DNA of 64,000 nucleotides from Acanthosepion lycidas (Eukaryota > Mollusca > Cephalopoda > Sepiida > Sepiidae), in NCBI GenBank assembly GCA_963932145.1, contig OZ010571.1:156641046-156705045 (forward strand). Direction: 5' to 3'. The notes below the pieces were generated by a model, which saw only the letters and a list, made by a program, of their open reading frames with translations, was not told the origin of the DNA and did no database searches. This document shows, in pieces, positions 33,521 to 46,261 of the stretch (position 1 is the stretch's first letter; the number at the start of each line of letters is the position of its first letter). The translations under genes were made by a program, and so were the position numbers.

Positions 33521-33619
33521 TTTTTTTTTTCTAAAAAAAAAAAAAAAAAAAAAAAAAGTCAAGCAATATTTCACAAAGATGGATCATCAAAATTCTACAA
33601 AACTGTAATGGTATTTTTT

Positions 33620-33991
33620 TGTGACGTACAGTGGCTGTTAATGATTAAGTATAACTCAAGACTTCAATGTTAAAATTAAACAGTATTTAATTACAACCAC
33701 AAATAAATGATTAACAAGAACAAAAGTAAGTCAACTAAAGTTAATTAACCATTTCAGTGAATACCTTGTTAGTAGCTCGGCTCAGCTTAACATCCGGTAA
33801 GCCCAAAACCAAAACCAAAACATTGACGCACAATAATTCACACTAATTTGATTGAATAGTTCAACTCAACAGTCACTCAATAATCACTGCAGTCAGTAGC
33901 CTGACACTGCTATTTATACACCTGGCAGAAGTTTAGTATGTCATGCTTGAACTTTGGTGTCGGTAGTTACTCCTTTTCTTCCTATATGACA
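33620..33991 (-). mobile_element. Possible solo LTR
   Basis: On the minus strand a 372-bp unit starts TGTCATATAGG and ends ACGTCACA (TG...CA), with a TATA-like GTATAAATAGCAG about 85 bp in and no coding sequence. These features fit a solo LTR of an old retroelement. No matching second LTR is in the window and no clear target-site duplication was seen, so other repeat types remain possible. Confidence 0.35.
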
Positions 33992-34179
33992 CTCATAAAA
34001 AGAATCTAAAATGAGAAGGAAGAGATGAAATTCATTAGTAACCTATGGAAGGCTCAAGAAGAGAAATATATATTTTGCAAAGACAGTAAGAAAAATGAAA
34101 AAGAATTGAAAAAAAAAAGTAAGTAAAAATAATCATAAAACTCTTTAATTCTGTACCTGAGTAAATGTAACAGAACCTA

Positions 34180-34281
34180 TTAGGTTGGTGCAAAAATAAT
34201 GACGTAATAATGTCGTTTTTTGACGTATTTTTTAATGGCAAAAAATGACATTATTACGTCATTATTTTTGGACCAACCTAA
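34180..34281. mobile_element. Mariner-derived MITE resembling MADE1
   Basis: A 102-bp element that is almost one palindrome: it begins TTAGGTTGGTGCAAAAATAA and ends TTATTTTTGGACCAACCTAA, with a central AATGGCAAAAAATGAC, and is flanked by TA on both sides (34178-34179 and 34282-34283). TTAGGTTGGTGCAAAA is the terminus of cecropia/Hsmar1-type mariners, and the plan (two termini back to back around AATGGCAAAAA) is that of the mammalian MADE1 MITE. The arms differ at about one position near the ends. Confidence 0.9.
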
Positions 34282-34289
34282 TATTAATA

Positions 34290-37200
34290 CATTTGAACAA
34301 AATCAGCAGTTGTATTAAACAAGTACTTCAAACAGATTTACTCCAGGTAACGGATATATTGCCAAAAATATACTCTCATTTACACCCTGTATATCTAGAC
34401 AGAAAAATCTGATGCATATTTGGTGTGAATATGATGAACAGATAATAAAGGACTCCCTCAATGCCATTGCTCAAGTATATGTTCCCATATATTTAGTAAG
34501 GTCTCCTCTGATTGGTTGCCATCAAAGTTGCACAGTTGGTTTATGAGTGATTCAAAATGGCTGAATATTTTCATGAGACCGAATATTTCTATTAAACAAT
34601 TTTGAAAAAGTAGTAATTTGAAAAAATATTATTCTTCTACATTTTGCTTCATTTTTATTATCATTATTTTTTACATTTGTTGCTTCTTCCTGAGATTTCT
34701 AATGAGCATCAATCTTGGTCATCACATTCCAAAAATTTTGACAGAAAGAAACAATCAAATAATGTTCTACTAAAATTATTCAAACATTCTGTACATCTCA
34801 AAATATAAATAGGAAAAAATGATAAATTTCACATGCATTCTTTTCATTAGAGAAGACAAATTTCTTGCTTGGTGCATAATCCTAGTAAATTTGAAATACC
34901 ACATAACAAATGAAAAATTATTTCTTTTTTTAATAAAAAGATTAATATTTTTTTTAATAAAATATTATTTTAGAAAAAAAAGTGGAATTGAATTTGTGAT
35001 ATTGATGTTGAGGGTATTGTGGTTACTAGAGGACAGACTTCTTTTAAGTGGGGTGATATGGCAGATTTTTTCTGGAATCAATCATTATTTGATTTGTTTT
35101 TAATAAAAGGGTCTAAGATGGAAAATAGTGAATTTGAAATCAATTATACTTTATAATGTTGATATTTACTGACTTTAAAATGGCACAGGAATTGAATGAC
35201 ATATATGAAAAATACTGATCTGTTTTTTGTTTTTTTTTAAATAGATTTAATTGAATTTTAAGGGCACCTACAACGAACTTCCAGAAATGCATTTACTATG
35301 ATGCATGCTTTTAACAACCTGTCATTGCTCAACATGTTCATCGAGTAGTCATGAAAATTATGATGGAAAAAGGTAAAATCATTTGTTGACTTTACACACA
35401 GGCTTCTTTAGCTATGGCTGAAGAAAATGATAAAGAATAGATAATAATCAAACCTAAATAGTTACTAGGTAGTAACTTATATTGTTTTGTAGAAAGTTTA
35501 GGATAAAATTGTATAAACTGATCCAACCAGTTTTTATTATCAATTAAACATTTACTGAAAACTGCTTGATAAGCTGAGGAAAATAAGAAAACTCCCATAG
35601 AAAACGAACAATCTGGTAACCTTACAACCATTTGCTACACTATACAAATAAACTTTTGGCTTTATATCAGGAAATTAGTATGCATACCATACCCAACCTT
35701 AAAAAAATTTAATTGCACAGGCCTGGTTACCAGACCTTCTCCTGCAGCTGCCAGAAAATAGCTTCTGACTTGTAATAATCATGAAATTCTCTTCTGAAGT
35801 AAATTTCTTTTTTAAAATTATAGCTATTGAGAATAATACAAAGGAAGTTTGCCATTGCCTACTACCAAATAAATTCTTTAACACTGCTAAAAGGAACATA
35901 TTTGTCAGCAACAAAATACAGGTGGAAATGTTTGAAAAGATCAAACAACTGTAATATTGTAATGTAAAAGAAGATTTTGCTTCTAATGGTGTTAACAACG
36001 GGGTCTTTACAAGCCTTAAAGTCCAGTTTATTTTAACCCTTCTAATGTTATATTGTCATGTGCCATCTTAGTCCAGTTGCTTCAACAAGTTTTTAGCTCA
36101 GCATAGATCCAGCAGTGAAGCTTGTGGATTGGCAGAAAGGAAGGTACAGAAAAGATGCAAGCAATTAGAAGTAAAGGAGGGGGGGCGGAGATGACGAAAG
36201 CTAAAATATACTCAAAGAAAAGCAATTGCTGACATTAAAGCCCCTCCCCGCACTCTCAGCAAAAGAAAAAAAATATTATGAAAGATAAGATATAAAATGG
36301 TTCCAGAGGCTCATTCTTTGATGTGAGGAAATTCAGGACTAGATCCAAAAGATGGTAAAGGAAAAGAAAATAATGATTGCATTTGAAAAGAACAAGCAGT
36401 GGTAGGTCAGATCTTCAGATAAAATATGTAATGACCAGGAATAAATGATAGCCTTGACAAAGAACAGACCTTCAAATACTGAGATAAGCTCTCTATCTAC
36501 ATATATATATATATATATGTGTGTGTGTGTTCATGTATATATAAAGGATCTACTGATATAAATACACAGACACAGACATCTAAATATATAAATATATACC
36601 CATCCATGCCAAAAGTGGCACAGATATAACATTATACACATGGGCTCACATATAGATACAAGAGAATTGGGTAAAAAAGAAAACTTTCCAAAAGAAATTC
36701 TGATTTTTCTTCAGATCATGGGATTTAGGACATGCTGAGAACATTTTAACACCATATATTTTTTTATATAAGATGAAAATATAAATGGACTCACAAAAAA
36801 TTGAATATAACTAAAGATATATCTGTAAAAGAATAAATATAAAAACAAAAGTCAAACTTATCTTGGCCAAATTGCATTTCATCTTGTGATTGTTAAGGAT
36901 TTTATTTTGCACAAAGTATTTATAAAGAAAAGTAAAAATGTTGTTAGTTGTTCAGAAGTTTTTAAATTAAGGAACACTCGTAAATAATATATCAGGCTAA
37001 ATGAAAATCAATGTAAATTATGGCGAATACTAAGTGATGGAATTTAAAATCTAATAAATGAAAATGATTAAATAACGTTGAATTTTATTTTTATAATTTA
37101 ATTATTATTTATATTATTTTCCTTTGAGATTATATATGTATAAATTTTGAATAACAGGTGCTAAATTTAACTTTTTTCTTTTAATTTTATAAAAAAAATT

Positions 37201-37460
37201 ATCGTCATGTATATTGGCTTGGGAAAGAAATATTTCTTTCTTGAAAAGAAATATTTAAAAACATTGTCAGTGCAAATTTATATTTTGGTAAAATCTAATA
37301 GCAGCACTGTCAAGAATTTTCTAGATAGCTTCTCTTTTTAATAAGTCTGGCATTCTTTAGATTGAAGTTGTGGTCAAACTTATTTTGATGTATGACTAAT
37401 TCATTTGATATGTTTTAACATTGTCTTTTATATTTGGTAAATCCAGTTTTGTGGTTTGCT
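34290..37460. other. No gene seen
   Basis: AT-rich sequence with a TA/TG microsatellite at about 36498-36530. Open stretches at 34819-35103, 35392-35631 and 35699-35998 have no recognised domain. Confidence 0.4.
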
Positions 37461-37461
37461 G

Positions 37462-37600
37462 TATTTATAGGGTAAATGTGCTCAATATCTGGGATAGAGC
37501 ACATGTGTAAATATAAGCAGGCTGTAGCTTGAAGATTGTGTTCAAGCATAAAACAGACTGTCACCATTTAGTGTTGATCTCTGTATCACACATTTTCATA
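37462..37600. repeat. Interspersed repeat P, copy 3 (facing halves)
   Basis: CTCAATATCTGGGATAGAGC (the complement of P's terminal block) is followed by TTCAAGCATAAAACAGACTG and GTCACCATTTAGTGTTGA in the forward sense, so the minus and plus halves face each other as at 6060-6201 but with a shortened inner part. Confidence 0.55.
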
Positions 37601-37621
37601 CTGTTAAAACAATATACGTGT

Positions 37622-37625
<4 letters not shown>

Positions 37626-37662
<37 letters not shown>
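37626..37662. repeat. (TA)n microsatellite
   Basis: TA tract immediately 5' of a SINE tail copy. Confidence 0.95.
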
Positions 37663-37663
<1 letters not shown>

Positions 37664-37671
37664 GTAGATTA

Positions 37672-37795
37672 AAAATGAAGGGTTCAGTTCAAAATTCTCT
37701 GAACATTATCCGGCTTCTGAAGGCTGGAGAGCAGAATGACTGAATTGTTATGACAACAACAACAAAGATAAGGACAATACTCTGCATGTAAATTG
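37672..37795 (+). repeat. SINE tail copy, decayed
   Basis: AATGAAGGGTTCAGTTC, CTTCTGAAGGCTGGAGAGC and ACAACAAAGATAAGGACAAT match the tail of the dimer-forming SINE family, with many changes. The head is absent. Confidence 0.65.
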
Positions 37796-37856
37796 TGTGT
37801 GTGTGTATTTTAAAATGGATTCGAAACATTATTTTAGGTCAGTCAGTTTCTCTCTT

Positions 37857-37871
37857 ATGTATGTATGTATG

Positions 37872-37918
<47 letters not shown>
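37857..37918. repeat. (ATGT)n and (TA)n microsatellite
   Basis: Five ATGT units run into a TA tract. It produces long open frames of Tyr and Ile that are not coding. Confidence 0.95.
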
Positions 37919-37921
<3 letters not shown>

Positions 37922-38525
37922 GGTATGTCCAAAGGTGTAAAACCACTGGATATGCAAACATTCCTGCAACAATTTATTAAAAATCATATACACAAGGAAC
38001 AAAGAAAGTGTCAAATTTTGAAAGGTATCGTTGGTCACTTTGGCATTTGCTCATTCTCCTTTCAAACAGAATTAAAATTGAGAATTTTAGTATAGGAAAA
38101 AATGCACCCCCCCACCTTTACACCGGGCCAGGTTGATCTGATCAATCAAAATGTCTTCATTTTGGTGAGACAAAAGAAACTAAAAAATTGTCATTTGAAA
38201 GTAGCAGATTGTGTCCAAATCAGTCTAATAAATGAAATAACCTTCATTAAAAGATGTTTTATGGCAAAGCTGACGAAAGAAAGCTTCTATTTAAACCAGA
38301 AAAACACTGAGAAATTGAAACAAGAAACTGACCCACTGAAATTTGATACACTATTACCCCCCCCCCCGCACACACACACACACACACAAAAATTAGGAAT
38401 TATTTGCTCCATTTCAATACAGCAGATGAACATGGTTCTGGAAGCTATTGAAGAATTTTCTTTAAATCATGCAAATACATATTATTTTTTTTTTTTTTTT
38501 TTTTTTAAATATTTATATCAATACC

Positions 38526-38560
<35 letters not shown>
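37919..38560. other. No supported gene
   Basis: One forward frame is open for 171 codons at 38102-38617, but it passes through a C run, a CA repeat (about 38368-38388), a T run (about 38485-38507) and a TA repeat (38531-38558). No domain is recognisable in the remainder. Confidence 0.45.
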
Positions 38561-38562
<2 letters not shown>

Positions 38563-38664
38563 CAAAAGAAAAACTTATCTTACCTTTTGTCTTCTGGGAG
38601 GCTTTATGCCTAAATAAAGTCCCTCAGAGTATGAAATGTGTTGGCTATAAGTTTTTCTTTTGTC
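38561..38664. repeat. Foldback with 18-bp arms beside (TA)n
   Basis: GACAAAAGAAAAACTTAT (38561-38578) and its exact complement (38647-38664) enclose about 70 nt containing GGAGGCTTTATGCCT and CCCTCAGAGTATGAAATG. A (TA)n tract precedes it directly, as with other foldbacks in the window. Confidence 0.8.
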
Positions 38665-38669
38665 TTTAT

Positions 38670-39820
38670 TCCTATTGTCCTTTTACAGATATACTCTATT
38701 TGAAATTTCCAAAACGTTAAATGCACTGAGAATTAGCTGCCCCAATGCATTTTCCATAATTTCACCCAAAATATGAAATCTACTTTGTCAATGGTTATTT
38801 TAAGACCGGCAAAAATCAGAAGTTCACTGGGAAACAAATCGAGGGTAAAGGCTGGCTGATCTGGGTAAGGCAATGTTTTGCCAAAGACCTGTACAAGAGA
38901 TGAAGAATTCACATTTTAGATATTTTTATTCTCATACTGTCAATTGCCAATCTACTGTCAATGCAACTCACACACATTCAAATATACCTGTTGATGGTTT
39001 TCAAAATGTCGATCACATTCAACAGATTCTTTGATACCAATAATTCACCCACTGAATCATTCTCAAAGTTTTTTTTAATCTTTTGAATTAACCAAGACTT
39101 TTTACACATTTGTTGTGAAGCAGTTGGTGCTGAGTAAATCCATTGGAGGTTTTCTGTTCATACATGTGCATTGAGTTTCCTTGTGACTGTTCCAAAGTTG
39201 CATCAAGGTAATGCATTCATTTCCTAAGTTGTTCAATGGCTGAATATATTTAAAAAAAAAAAAAAAACTCATATATTTATAAAATTAGTTTATGTGGTGA
39301 ACAATTGCGTAGAAGCGAGTCAGAGTGGATTGCTTCTGGTGTAAAGGAAAATAAGTTCCTTACCTCAACACATATCAATGACATTTTGTTCCTTAAAAAT
39401 GGCATGAATCTCTCCTCCCCACTTTAGATTATTCCAGAAGTGTTTATTTTGTAATGGTGGCTTTTGTACAGCTTAGTGTGGTTCAACCAATAGCAATTTG
39501 TGTGCTGATTGGTTGGACTGGATGATGCCATTTGACTGGGTAACTGAGGACAAAAGCAAAGAATGCTAATTAGTCAATCAGCTGTGGTGTTGGTATGACA
39601 AAAGATGGCTGAAGTAGTGAGAAGCAGAGTGATTTTTACATTGGTGACGTGTGTGGAAAATCAAGAACAGCAGATTGAAAAAGAAGTAGTGTGGTACGAG
39701 CGACGTTAGATGAACACAAGCTTATACACAGTTTATAGATGTCAATATATCTCTAAGTCTTCATGTACAAAGAACCTATTTGCATGAATATCAATGATTA
39801 TAAATAAACACAGATCTTTT

Positions 39821-39857
<37 letters not shown>

Positions 39858-40760
39858 TTTATTCTGCTCCCATGCAAAACATTCACACAGAAACTACATG
39901 TAAATTCCAGTTATATGAAGAAAAAAAAATGATTACAATATGATTAGGGCTTCAAGGTTAAGCCAGTCTTGATACTAGATCTCTTTTTTTAGTACTACTT
40001 CTGGGTTGAAGTCAATCTTCTAAAAGAGGATAAGTATTTTGAATGAAAACAAGAACACAAGAAACAAATCTTTTACAATGCTTTAACTCTTTCAAGCTAT
40101 ATTAGGCAAAGATTTCCATAAATCACTTGAACGTTGTTTAATATTTTATCCCGCTGGTGGAGGTGGTAGTGGTATCAATCAATGTAACAATCAAACCAAA
40201 TATTGAGAGACTTAAGAAGAAAAGATTTCAGATTATTTTTTATTAGGGTATTTCAAAAGTATTTTTGGTTTTCAATCAATAAAGAACCTCTGCAAATGTG
40301 CCATGATTTTTTTTTCCGCTTATCTAATGTTCCACATATGGCATCTTTCAATGATCCTCGATTTTCTGAAAATGAATGTTCATGGTTCAATCATCTAACT
40401 TGTATTTTGAAAGTATAATAATCAGCACTTCTAGACTTTATTTCAAGGGATATGTAATTGTAAATGAAATGTTTAAATCAGTTTTGGGAAGAGCACCGTT
40501 AGATACCATTTCATTTCCTCCCACTTCCCAAAATCTGCAAGCAACTAAACTGAGCTCAAACAATGCCAGAATCTCCTTACTTGTAGCCAACATTATAAGA
40601 TCTCTCACAAAAGATATGCAGCTGAATAATAATATTGATAATTATGCAAAGTTGAATCTTAGATAGTTTTTAGACTTATGGCCATATCATTGGTTCTCAT
40701 ACAATCGCCAAAGTTAAGTAATATTGAGCCTGGTCGGTACCAAGGTGCTGTAAGCTTGGA
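38670..40760. other. No gene seen; CCAAT-rich patch
   Basis: Mostly unremarkable. The stretch 39370-39770 has CCAAT at about 39487, ATTGG at about 39508, a further GTCAATCAG near 39572 and ACATTGGTGACG near 39635. The last looks like an LTR edge followed by a primer-binding-like site, so this may be an old LTR remnant rather than a host promoter. A CA tract is at 39838-39857. Confidence 0.35.
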
Positions 40761-40765
40761 TGTGC

Positions 40766-40925
40766 AGGTGGTGTAATGGATAATGGCTAAGAATCGTGAA
40801 TCGAAGAGCCGAGTTCCAATTACAGTCAGGTTCATTATATTCACTTGCATGCAAATGCCGTTGAGAAAGGTATGAATCCACCACCTCTTACCCCATCTAT
40901 GTGTTAATTAGTAGGATTTTTATCT
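40766..40925 (+). repeat. tRNA-derived SINE, third family, copy 3 (truncated)
   Basis: Box-A-like GGTGGTGTAATGGATAATGG, then GAATCGAAGAGCCGAGTTCC (box B) and CATTATATTCACTTGCATGC, as in copies 1 and 2, ending before the second half of the family body. Confidence 0.75.
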
Positions 40926-41164
40926 TTAAATCATAATCTTCAAAAATTCTAACAACTTAAAAATAATTTCTGACTTGAAATAACCTGCAAAAAGTTGATA
41001 AGCAGTAAAAAATAAAATCAATCAAAAGATAATCTTTAGATATGCACATGAAATAATCTTTTGGGTAAAGGTTTGTAAAAACTTTACTGTTGAGACACTT
41101 TTTAGATAACGGATTATTGTTAATATAGTGATTTACCAAGTGTAGCTTAGCTGTGATGTAAGGC

Positions 41165-41260
41165 CGCAAGTATGAAGCAGCCAGAGAGGATCAAATTCAC
41201 TATTACTCACAAGTAATAAATCTAGTGAAACAAGTGTAATATCAAAGTACCCAAATTGTT
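41165..41260 (-). repeat. Short tRNA-like SINE fragment, fourth family, copy 2
   Basis: CAAGTATGAAGCAGCCAG, GAGGATCAAATTCACTATT and AATCTAGTGAAACAAG follow the same order as at 19385-19495. Confidence 0.55.
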
Positions 41261-42020
41261 ATTATATGCTTGCTTATTTGGTCCAGTGAGTTCATTTTGG
41301 CTGTTGCACTAAACAATCAAGATGAAGATGCTTATCTGAACATTAGTAAGGCTTATGACTTTTGGTACACACCAATATTATCATGTAACAAGTAGATATA
41401 AGTATAAAACAATGAAAATCTACGATATACTGAAAAGGTAGCTTATTAAGTAAATAGAATACAACAATGAGTGTACAAGACGCCAAGGGAAGTAGTTTTG
41501 AAGGACACTACAGCAGCCTTGCTTTGTCTCATGAATAGTCAATGGTTGGATACTTTCTGGACATATCTCTATATGTATATTTTTCCTTACCTATTCAGGG
41601 ATTCACGTCGATTTCTGCCTGTGCACTTTGCGTACTGATACAAACATTTTTAGTGACATCTTTTATACAGAGAAATAGGAAATAGAATTAGAGGCCCAAA
41701 ATAGTCAAGTTCCCTTGGCACTTCCCCTTTGGAGAGACAGTTGCCTGGCCTTACCCTTGAGTGGGGATGGTCCCTTTGAACTGGATTTAATTTATGCCTT
41801 CAAGCTGAAAGGCCAGATTTCAGGAGATTTTGTGACAAACAATTTTTCCTTATCAACTAATCTAATAATGATTGAATGAAATGTTAGTTTCCATGGCAAC
41901 AATAGAAATTAAGTTTCATTTTATTAATATCATTACAATTCTTCAAATGCTACTTTTTGTTCTGAGATAATTTGCTAATAGTTAAGTAAAATACTTGCTG
42001 TTTTAAATTTGTCTGAACTT
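41261..42020. other. No gene seen
   Basis: Nothing recognised on either strand. Confidence 0.4.

Positions 42021-42021
<1 letters not shown>

Positions 42022-42060
<39 letters not shown>
42022..42060. repeat. (TA)n microsatellite
   Basis: TA tract bordering a Tc1-like element, whose preferred target is TA. Confidence 0.95.
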
Positions 42061-42061
<1 letters not shown>

Positions 42062-43215
42062 TTCACACAATAGGCAAAAAGTTTGGGACCACCCTGCATT
42101 TCTTAAAAATCTTGGGATTTTCTTTTTAAGTAATTGAGAGAATTTCATTAACCAAAGTGTTTTTGCTTTTATTTCAACAAATAAACACATAACTATAAAA
42201 AAAAATTATCATACACCAGCATATTTTTTTTGTCAATAAAACCACCATCTGCCTTAATTACTGATTTACAAATTCTTGGCATTCTTCCCAACAATTTTTG
42301 AAAAAAAATTAGATAGCAGGCCTTCCCTAGTATTCTTCATGCAGTGAAAAAGCTTACTCTCACTCTTAGGGTATCCTCTTCAAACTCTATCTAATTCATC
42401 CCATTCAAATTCAGTGGGCGAGAGATTTATGTGACTCCGTCATAATTTCCAAAATTTTGTTCCTTTTTTGAAATGAGGTAATTTTCAGTGTTTTGGATCG
42501 TTGTCTTGTTGAAATCAGATGGTATAGCATGTCTTTGCAAAATCAAATGATATTGTTTTTTCTTTCATGATTCCCTTATGAATCAAATCTCCAGCTCTCT
42601 CTCCCACAAATCACCGCACACCATGACAGACCCACCACCATACTCAGCTGTTGGAATCACACATCCATTGTCTTTTTCTTGGCTTTCTTCTCACATACTC
42701 TCCTCTTACTACCAAAAAGAGTTCAAATTTGGACTCATCTGTTCACAATACTTTTTGCTACTCTTTCAATGACTTGTTCTTATGCTTTTTTGCATGTAAC
42801 AATTTTTTATGCTTATTCTTCTTCCATAACAAGGGTTTTTTGATGGCTATGCACCCTTGAGCCCCTGCAGATTTAAGTCAATTTTTCATAGTTGAAAGCA
42901 ACACTGGTTTCTGTCAAGAGGAATTAAGTTCAGTGGAGCAGTTTTCCTCTTATTTCTTTTGCTCTCAATAATCAAATGTTTATCTTCAGTAGCAGATGGC
43001 TCCTTTTGGTATCCCATCTCTTTTTCTGTCAACATATGTGTCTGCTTCTAACTCCCTTTGTAACAAATGTAACACCACATGTCTAGAAATTTTCAACTTC
43101 TTGGCAATTTGTCTTTGAAAGTAGCCTTCTTTGAATAAAGTTTCAATTTGTGCCCTTCACCTCAATGCTAGATGCTTTGATTTTGCCATTTTACTCAAAT
43201 TACTTCAAAATTAAA
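42062..43215 (-). mobile_element. Tc1-like transposon remnant
   Basis: Minus-strand frames give Tc1 transposase pieces in order: a start region resembling MAKSKH and LRXREGHKL, CHGV/SNSXVWWW (the GGGSVMVWG-type block), TDESKFEL with the first catalytic Asp, FQQDNDPKH with the second, and EFEWDELDRV, equivalent to '(N)PIExxWDELDR' with the catalytic Glu region. Many stops and frame changes make it inactive. The right end is inferred and terminal inverted repeats were not matched. The left end (GGCAAAAAGTTTGGGACCACC) looks like a Tc1 terminus. Confidence 0.8.
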
Positions 43216-43249
43216 AAAAAAATAAAAGAATTAAAAAAAAATGTGAAAA

Positions 43250-45535
43250 TACTGTTGTAATGACACAATACTTTTTTCTTCAGAGATAGCTACAATTATT
43301 TTGTTCATAACATTAGTCTGTGTTGAGTTAACATTTAGAACCTGTATCAACATTTAACTGAGTTGAAATTGTGTTAAAAAGTCTGAGGGGTTAATAGTGA
43401 AAACAAAATATGTTTCTCATAATAAATATTCATAATTTAGAAAAATATATTGTGGACAGACAAATCCAAATTGGAACTTTTTGGTCGTAAGAGGAGCTTA
43501 GAGAAAGAATGAACAAATTAAAGCAAATACACTGTAGTTACTGAAATTTTATCTTTTACTTAAAAAGAAATGCAAAAATATTTCATTTTAAGGCATTTTT
43601 TTTTAAATGCAAGGTGTGTGTGTGTATATATATATATATATATGTGTGTATGTGTGTATAAAACTATTAGGGTCACTTTGCCATGTTAAATAAATTAAAT
43701 ATTTCTAAAATGTTATACGTTTATACAACTGTAAGATTTTGTCAAAATAATAGCTGGAAACTCTAACATCAAACTAATACTAAATTATTGATATAAACAG
43801 TTTCAGAAAGACTTATTTATTTTTATATATATATATATATATATAATTTTGTACTAGATTCAGCACACATTTTTTTTTTATCCTGGTGGAACCTTCCTCA
43901 TGTCTCAAGAAACCATTGCATAAGAAAAATGTACAATTCACAGCATGTGTACAGTTCCTAATTGATAAGCAATTTCTGTCTAAATTTTAGAGTCACTGTC
44001 TTCCAACCAGTTATATTTGGTAACATTCTTAGAATTTCAAGCTGAGCCTTTTATAGAGGTAGAGACTTGTTTTAATTCCATTGCCAATATTTAGACATAT
44101 TTTATATTCATTAAAGTTAGTTTATATTTTGTCCTTTTCTTTTTATGCTTTTTATCCTTTTTATACCCATTTTAACAGATCTCTGATTGAACATACAACC
44201 ACCAGATAAATTGATCTAGAAAACATTGACTAGAAACATTGCAATTCAGGTGGTGTCACTTTGCAGACTTAAAATTAAAACCTGTCCACATCTGAGGCAA
44301 ACAACTGAGACTGGTAGGAAAAATGGATGCAACATCATGAGAATGAATTCACAAAAGGGATTTAATAATGAAAAATTCAACAATATGAGGATATTTGATT
44401 TCTATGAAATAAATAAAAGTTCAATGTTAGCAAATGTGACAAGTACCTGAGTAAAAGCAGAGGATACAGTGGCTGAAACCTTGTGTCTCTAACAGTCAAG
44501 ATGGGAAAAGTACTTCATATGAATCAGCAATTGTTTTGTAATCTAGAAGTAACTGTCAGTTTTTTTCTGCAGCTATCTTCCTTTTGACAAACTCTTTCAT
44601 CTGGCTTCTCTTCCAACTGAAGAAGATTAACATCTTTTTAAAAAAAAGTCTATTTCTTCAAAAGTAATGATCTTACTTTTTCTTTTTACTTTTCATAAAT
44701 TCAAAGACAGACATAATTTTTTACTTTACTAGTTTAATCCAAAAGGACTTAATATTTTTTTAATGATAAACTCTGTTTTATGTAAGAAGAGAAAATTGAT
44801 TTTATTTACATAATAAAAATTAAAAATGTTGAATAAATCTGAGTCAGATTTTAGATAAACACAGGAAATTTTATTGTTCAATGAAACAAAATCTGTTTTT
44901 ACTCTCTTTCTGTGAATGAATTATAAAGCTAACAAAGTATTCATTGAGATGTCATACAAATGGAAGAACATATTCCAAGAATAGTAGAAACTTAAAATGT
45001 GCCCTAAGACAAACTAGTAAATTTTATTTTGGAAGATCTTACTACAGAGTCTTAATCACTGGCTGAGAAAAACATGAATGATTCTTCATCCAATAATGTG
45101 TTGAAAAGGAAAAATGCTGTTCAATTCACCCAGTAAAAACTTACTGATATCTTTCTTCAGTCTCACATTGCTGCAGAAGCAATGTTCAATTTCCTTTTCA
45201 ATCCAAGAATATGAAGCCAAGATATTTTTATCAGAAAAATGAAAACCCTTGAACTAATGAATCTATGAAAAATTAGTTTGGTTAGCACAGTATTCAGCAA
45301 ATTCAGATATAAGGGTTTCTTGAAATTATTCCTCCAATTAAACCTTGAGCCTGTAAGAAATTCTTCTTTGCCCAAACAAGAAGAAATCAATGTGCACCTT
45401 AACTAGCTCTACCCTTCTGTGCTGTTCTTTTGTTCCTCTTAACATTCATCATTTCTAGATTTGGTTCTTTTTGTTAATTCCTTATTCTATTGTCCACTGC
45501 TATATATTATTAGAAATTTAATATGCTTTTATATA
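43250..45535. other. No gene seen
   Basis: AT-rich, with TG/TA tracts at about 43615-43650 and 43825-43846. No exon or element recognised. Confidence 0.4.
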
Positions 45536-45549
45536 TATATATATATATA

Positions 45550-45900
45550 TAATGCACTGGGTGTCCCATAAAGATAGTTTGCTGTAATAAAAATCTATGT
45601 ATCTGTTTGTAATGAAGTGGGACCAAGGGACCAAAACTTACCCAATGCTAAGTGTTCACAATGTTTGATCTGTTTGGTTACAGTCGCCATTTGTAATTCC
45701 ATCATGACGCATGCATGGGACAAAGACTTTTAATACTGCCAGAGATTTGCATGCACAAGCATGTAACTCATATAAACAAAGAGAATGGTTTTCAGGAGGC
45801 AGTTTGACATTAACAGTTTGGTTCGACGTGTTCTGGGATTTATAGATATTGGATGCATGATTCTTGATTGTGACATTCCTTCTGAACCCCACCACCTCAC
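45550..45900 (-). mobile_element. Unclassified repeat, possible DNA transposon end
   Basis: One edge reads TGCACTGGGTGTCCCATAAA next to a (TA)n tract, reminiscent of mariner-type termini ('GGTGTCCCATAA'). A minus-strand stretch open for 79 codons contains no motif that I can place. Weak call. Confidence 0.2.
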
Positions 45901-46261
45901 TCCTGATTTACAGTGTTTGGATTATCAAATATTTTGTCTTGCTTTGAACTTGAGATAACCAAGATTAGAAAACCTTTGCTAAGTCATTTTTTAAATCTAG
46001 ATTCTATATAATCTTCATAAGTCAATCATTTAGAATTTATTATTTCTTCATATTAAAAAGCCAGTCACTGACACTTTCCAAAGTAAACTGCATTTTCTCT
46101 AAAACCAATTAAATTCTTTTCTCTGTTGATATTGTATTCAAAATGTTTTAAATAGGAGTCCTTTTGATACTGTTCACTGCAAAAATGGTTAGTCTAATTT
46201 GACAAAGAAAAAAATACAGTCTGAGTTTCTAGGATGAGAAGTTCTTGTATAAATTCAGATT

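Noticed and set aside
38102-38617. 171-codon open frame
   Set aside because: It crosses C, CA, T and TA low-complexity runs and has no recognisable domain.
40150-40195. Forward frame reading AGGGGSGINQ, reminiscent of the GGGSGIG nucleotide-binding motif of short-chain dehydrogenases upstream of the DECR2 exon
   Set aside because: The residues after SGI do not fit the family, the sequence is a GGTGGT repeat, and no splice acceptor or donor frames an exon.
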